DNA of 64,000 bases from Phallusia mammillata (Eukaryota; Chordata; Ascidiacea; Phlebobranchia; Ascidiidae), in the NCBI GenBank assembly GCA_003260075.1, contig QLIY01000003.1, positions 186,001 to 250,000 of the forward strand, in the 5' to 3' direction. This document shows, in pieces, positions 63,941-64,000 of this stretch (its first letter is position 1; every line of letters starts with the position of its first letter). The position numbers were made by a program, and so were the translations under genes. Under the pieces are notes generated by a model. That model made no database searches and was not told the DNA's origin. It saw nothing but the letters and a program-made list of their open reading frames with translations.

Positions 63941-64000
63941 GTACATGTTTTTTAAAAAAAACTTTGTTAAAACTGTATTCTTGTTTTTGTTTTTTTTTAA

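Noticed and set aside
1..64000. CRISPR array, operons or prokaryotic genes
   Set aside because: The regular spacing of the array is exon-intron structure with GT-AG borders and protein-level repeats, not direct DNA repeats with spacers.

Overview
The window is animal genomic DNA and holds one thing at gene level: the middle of a single giant plus-strand gene. It is split into 157 recognisable coding exons between GT-AG introns that are mostly 60-600 bp and AT-rich. Both ends are open: exon 1 is entered at base 1 and the last intron runs off the right edge, so the signal peptide, start codon, C-terminus and UTRs are outside. The exon set codes for roughly 8,300 residues of an extracellular, cysteine-rich mosaic protein. 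The compact introns, the intron style and a chordate-like mix of modules suggest an ascidian tunicate (Ciona-like). That is a best guess; another marine invertebrate is possible.

Layout: 1-650 C-type lectin domain; 784-1922 three EGF modules; 2125-2987 Thr/Pro-rich linkers around a trefoil (P-type) domain; 3212-12396 block A, 23 thrombospondin type 1 repeats (TSRs, here A1-A23) on exons with mixed intron phases; 12528-13901 a short linker and a von Willebrand A (vWA) domain with a complete MIDAS metal site; 14029-62412 block B, 120 TSRs (B1-B120), nearly all one per exon of about 156 bp with phase-0 introns; 62686-62874 a sushi/CCP domain; 62979-63940 a second vWA domain, also with intact MIDAS residues. 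The total is 143 TSRs by my manual count.

In block B every intron falls between the fifth and sixth cysteines of a group-1 TSR (CNxQ | xCPxW). Each exon therefore carries Cys6 of one repeat plus Cys1-Cys5 of the next, and almost any exon can be gained, lost or skipped without breaking frame or disulfide pattern. That design, and the size of the array, are the main points of interest.

Other features: a young non-autonomous hAT transposon with a perfect 8-bp target duplication and a ZBED-type transposase fragment (8581-9207); a second hAT-like MITE (14243-14501); a CGAGCACCGAGC-rich inverted-repeat block (26795-27165); a run of 66 G inside a TSR exon (57481-57546); a precisely fused double-TSR exon (59048-59359); a 309-bp intron fully open in frame (44930-45238); and three introns rich in CTAAC branch-point-like motifs. 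I see no second gene, no RNA gene and no credible minus-strand coding sequence.

Numbering: E = exon number within this window. Phases are given as start/end. For block B entries the motif runs from Cys6 of the preceding TSR (CP) to the CG after Cys2, and the tail is the last residues around Cys5.
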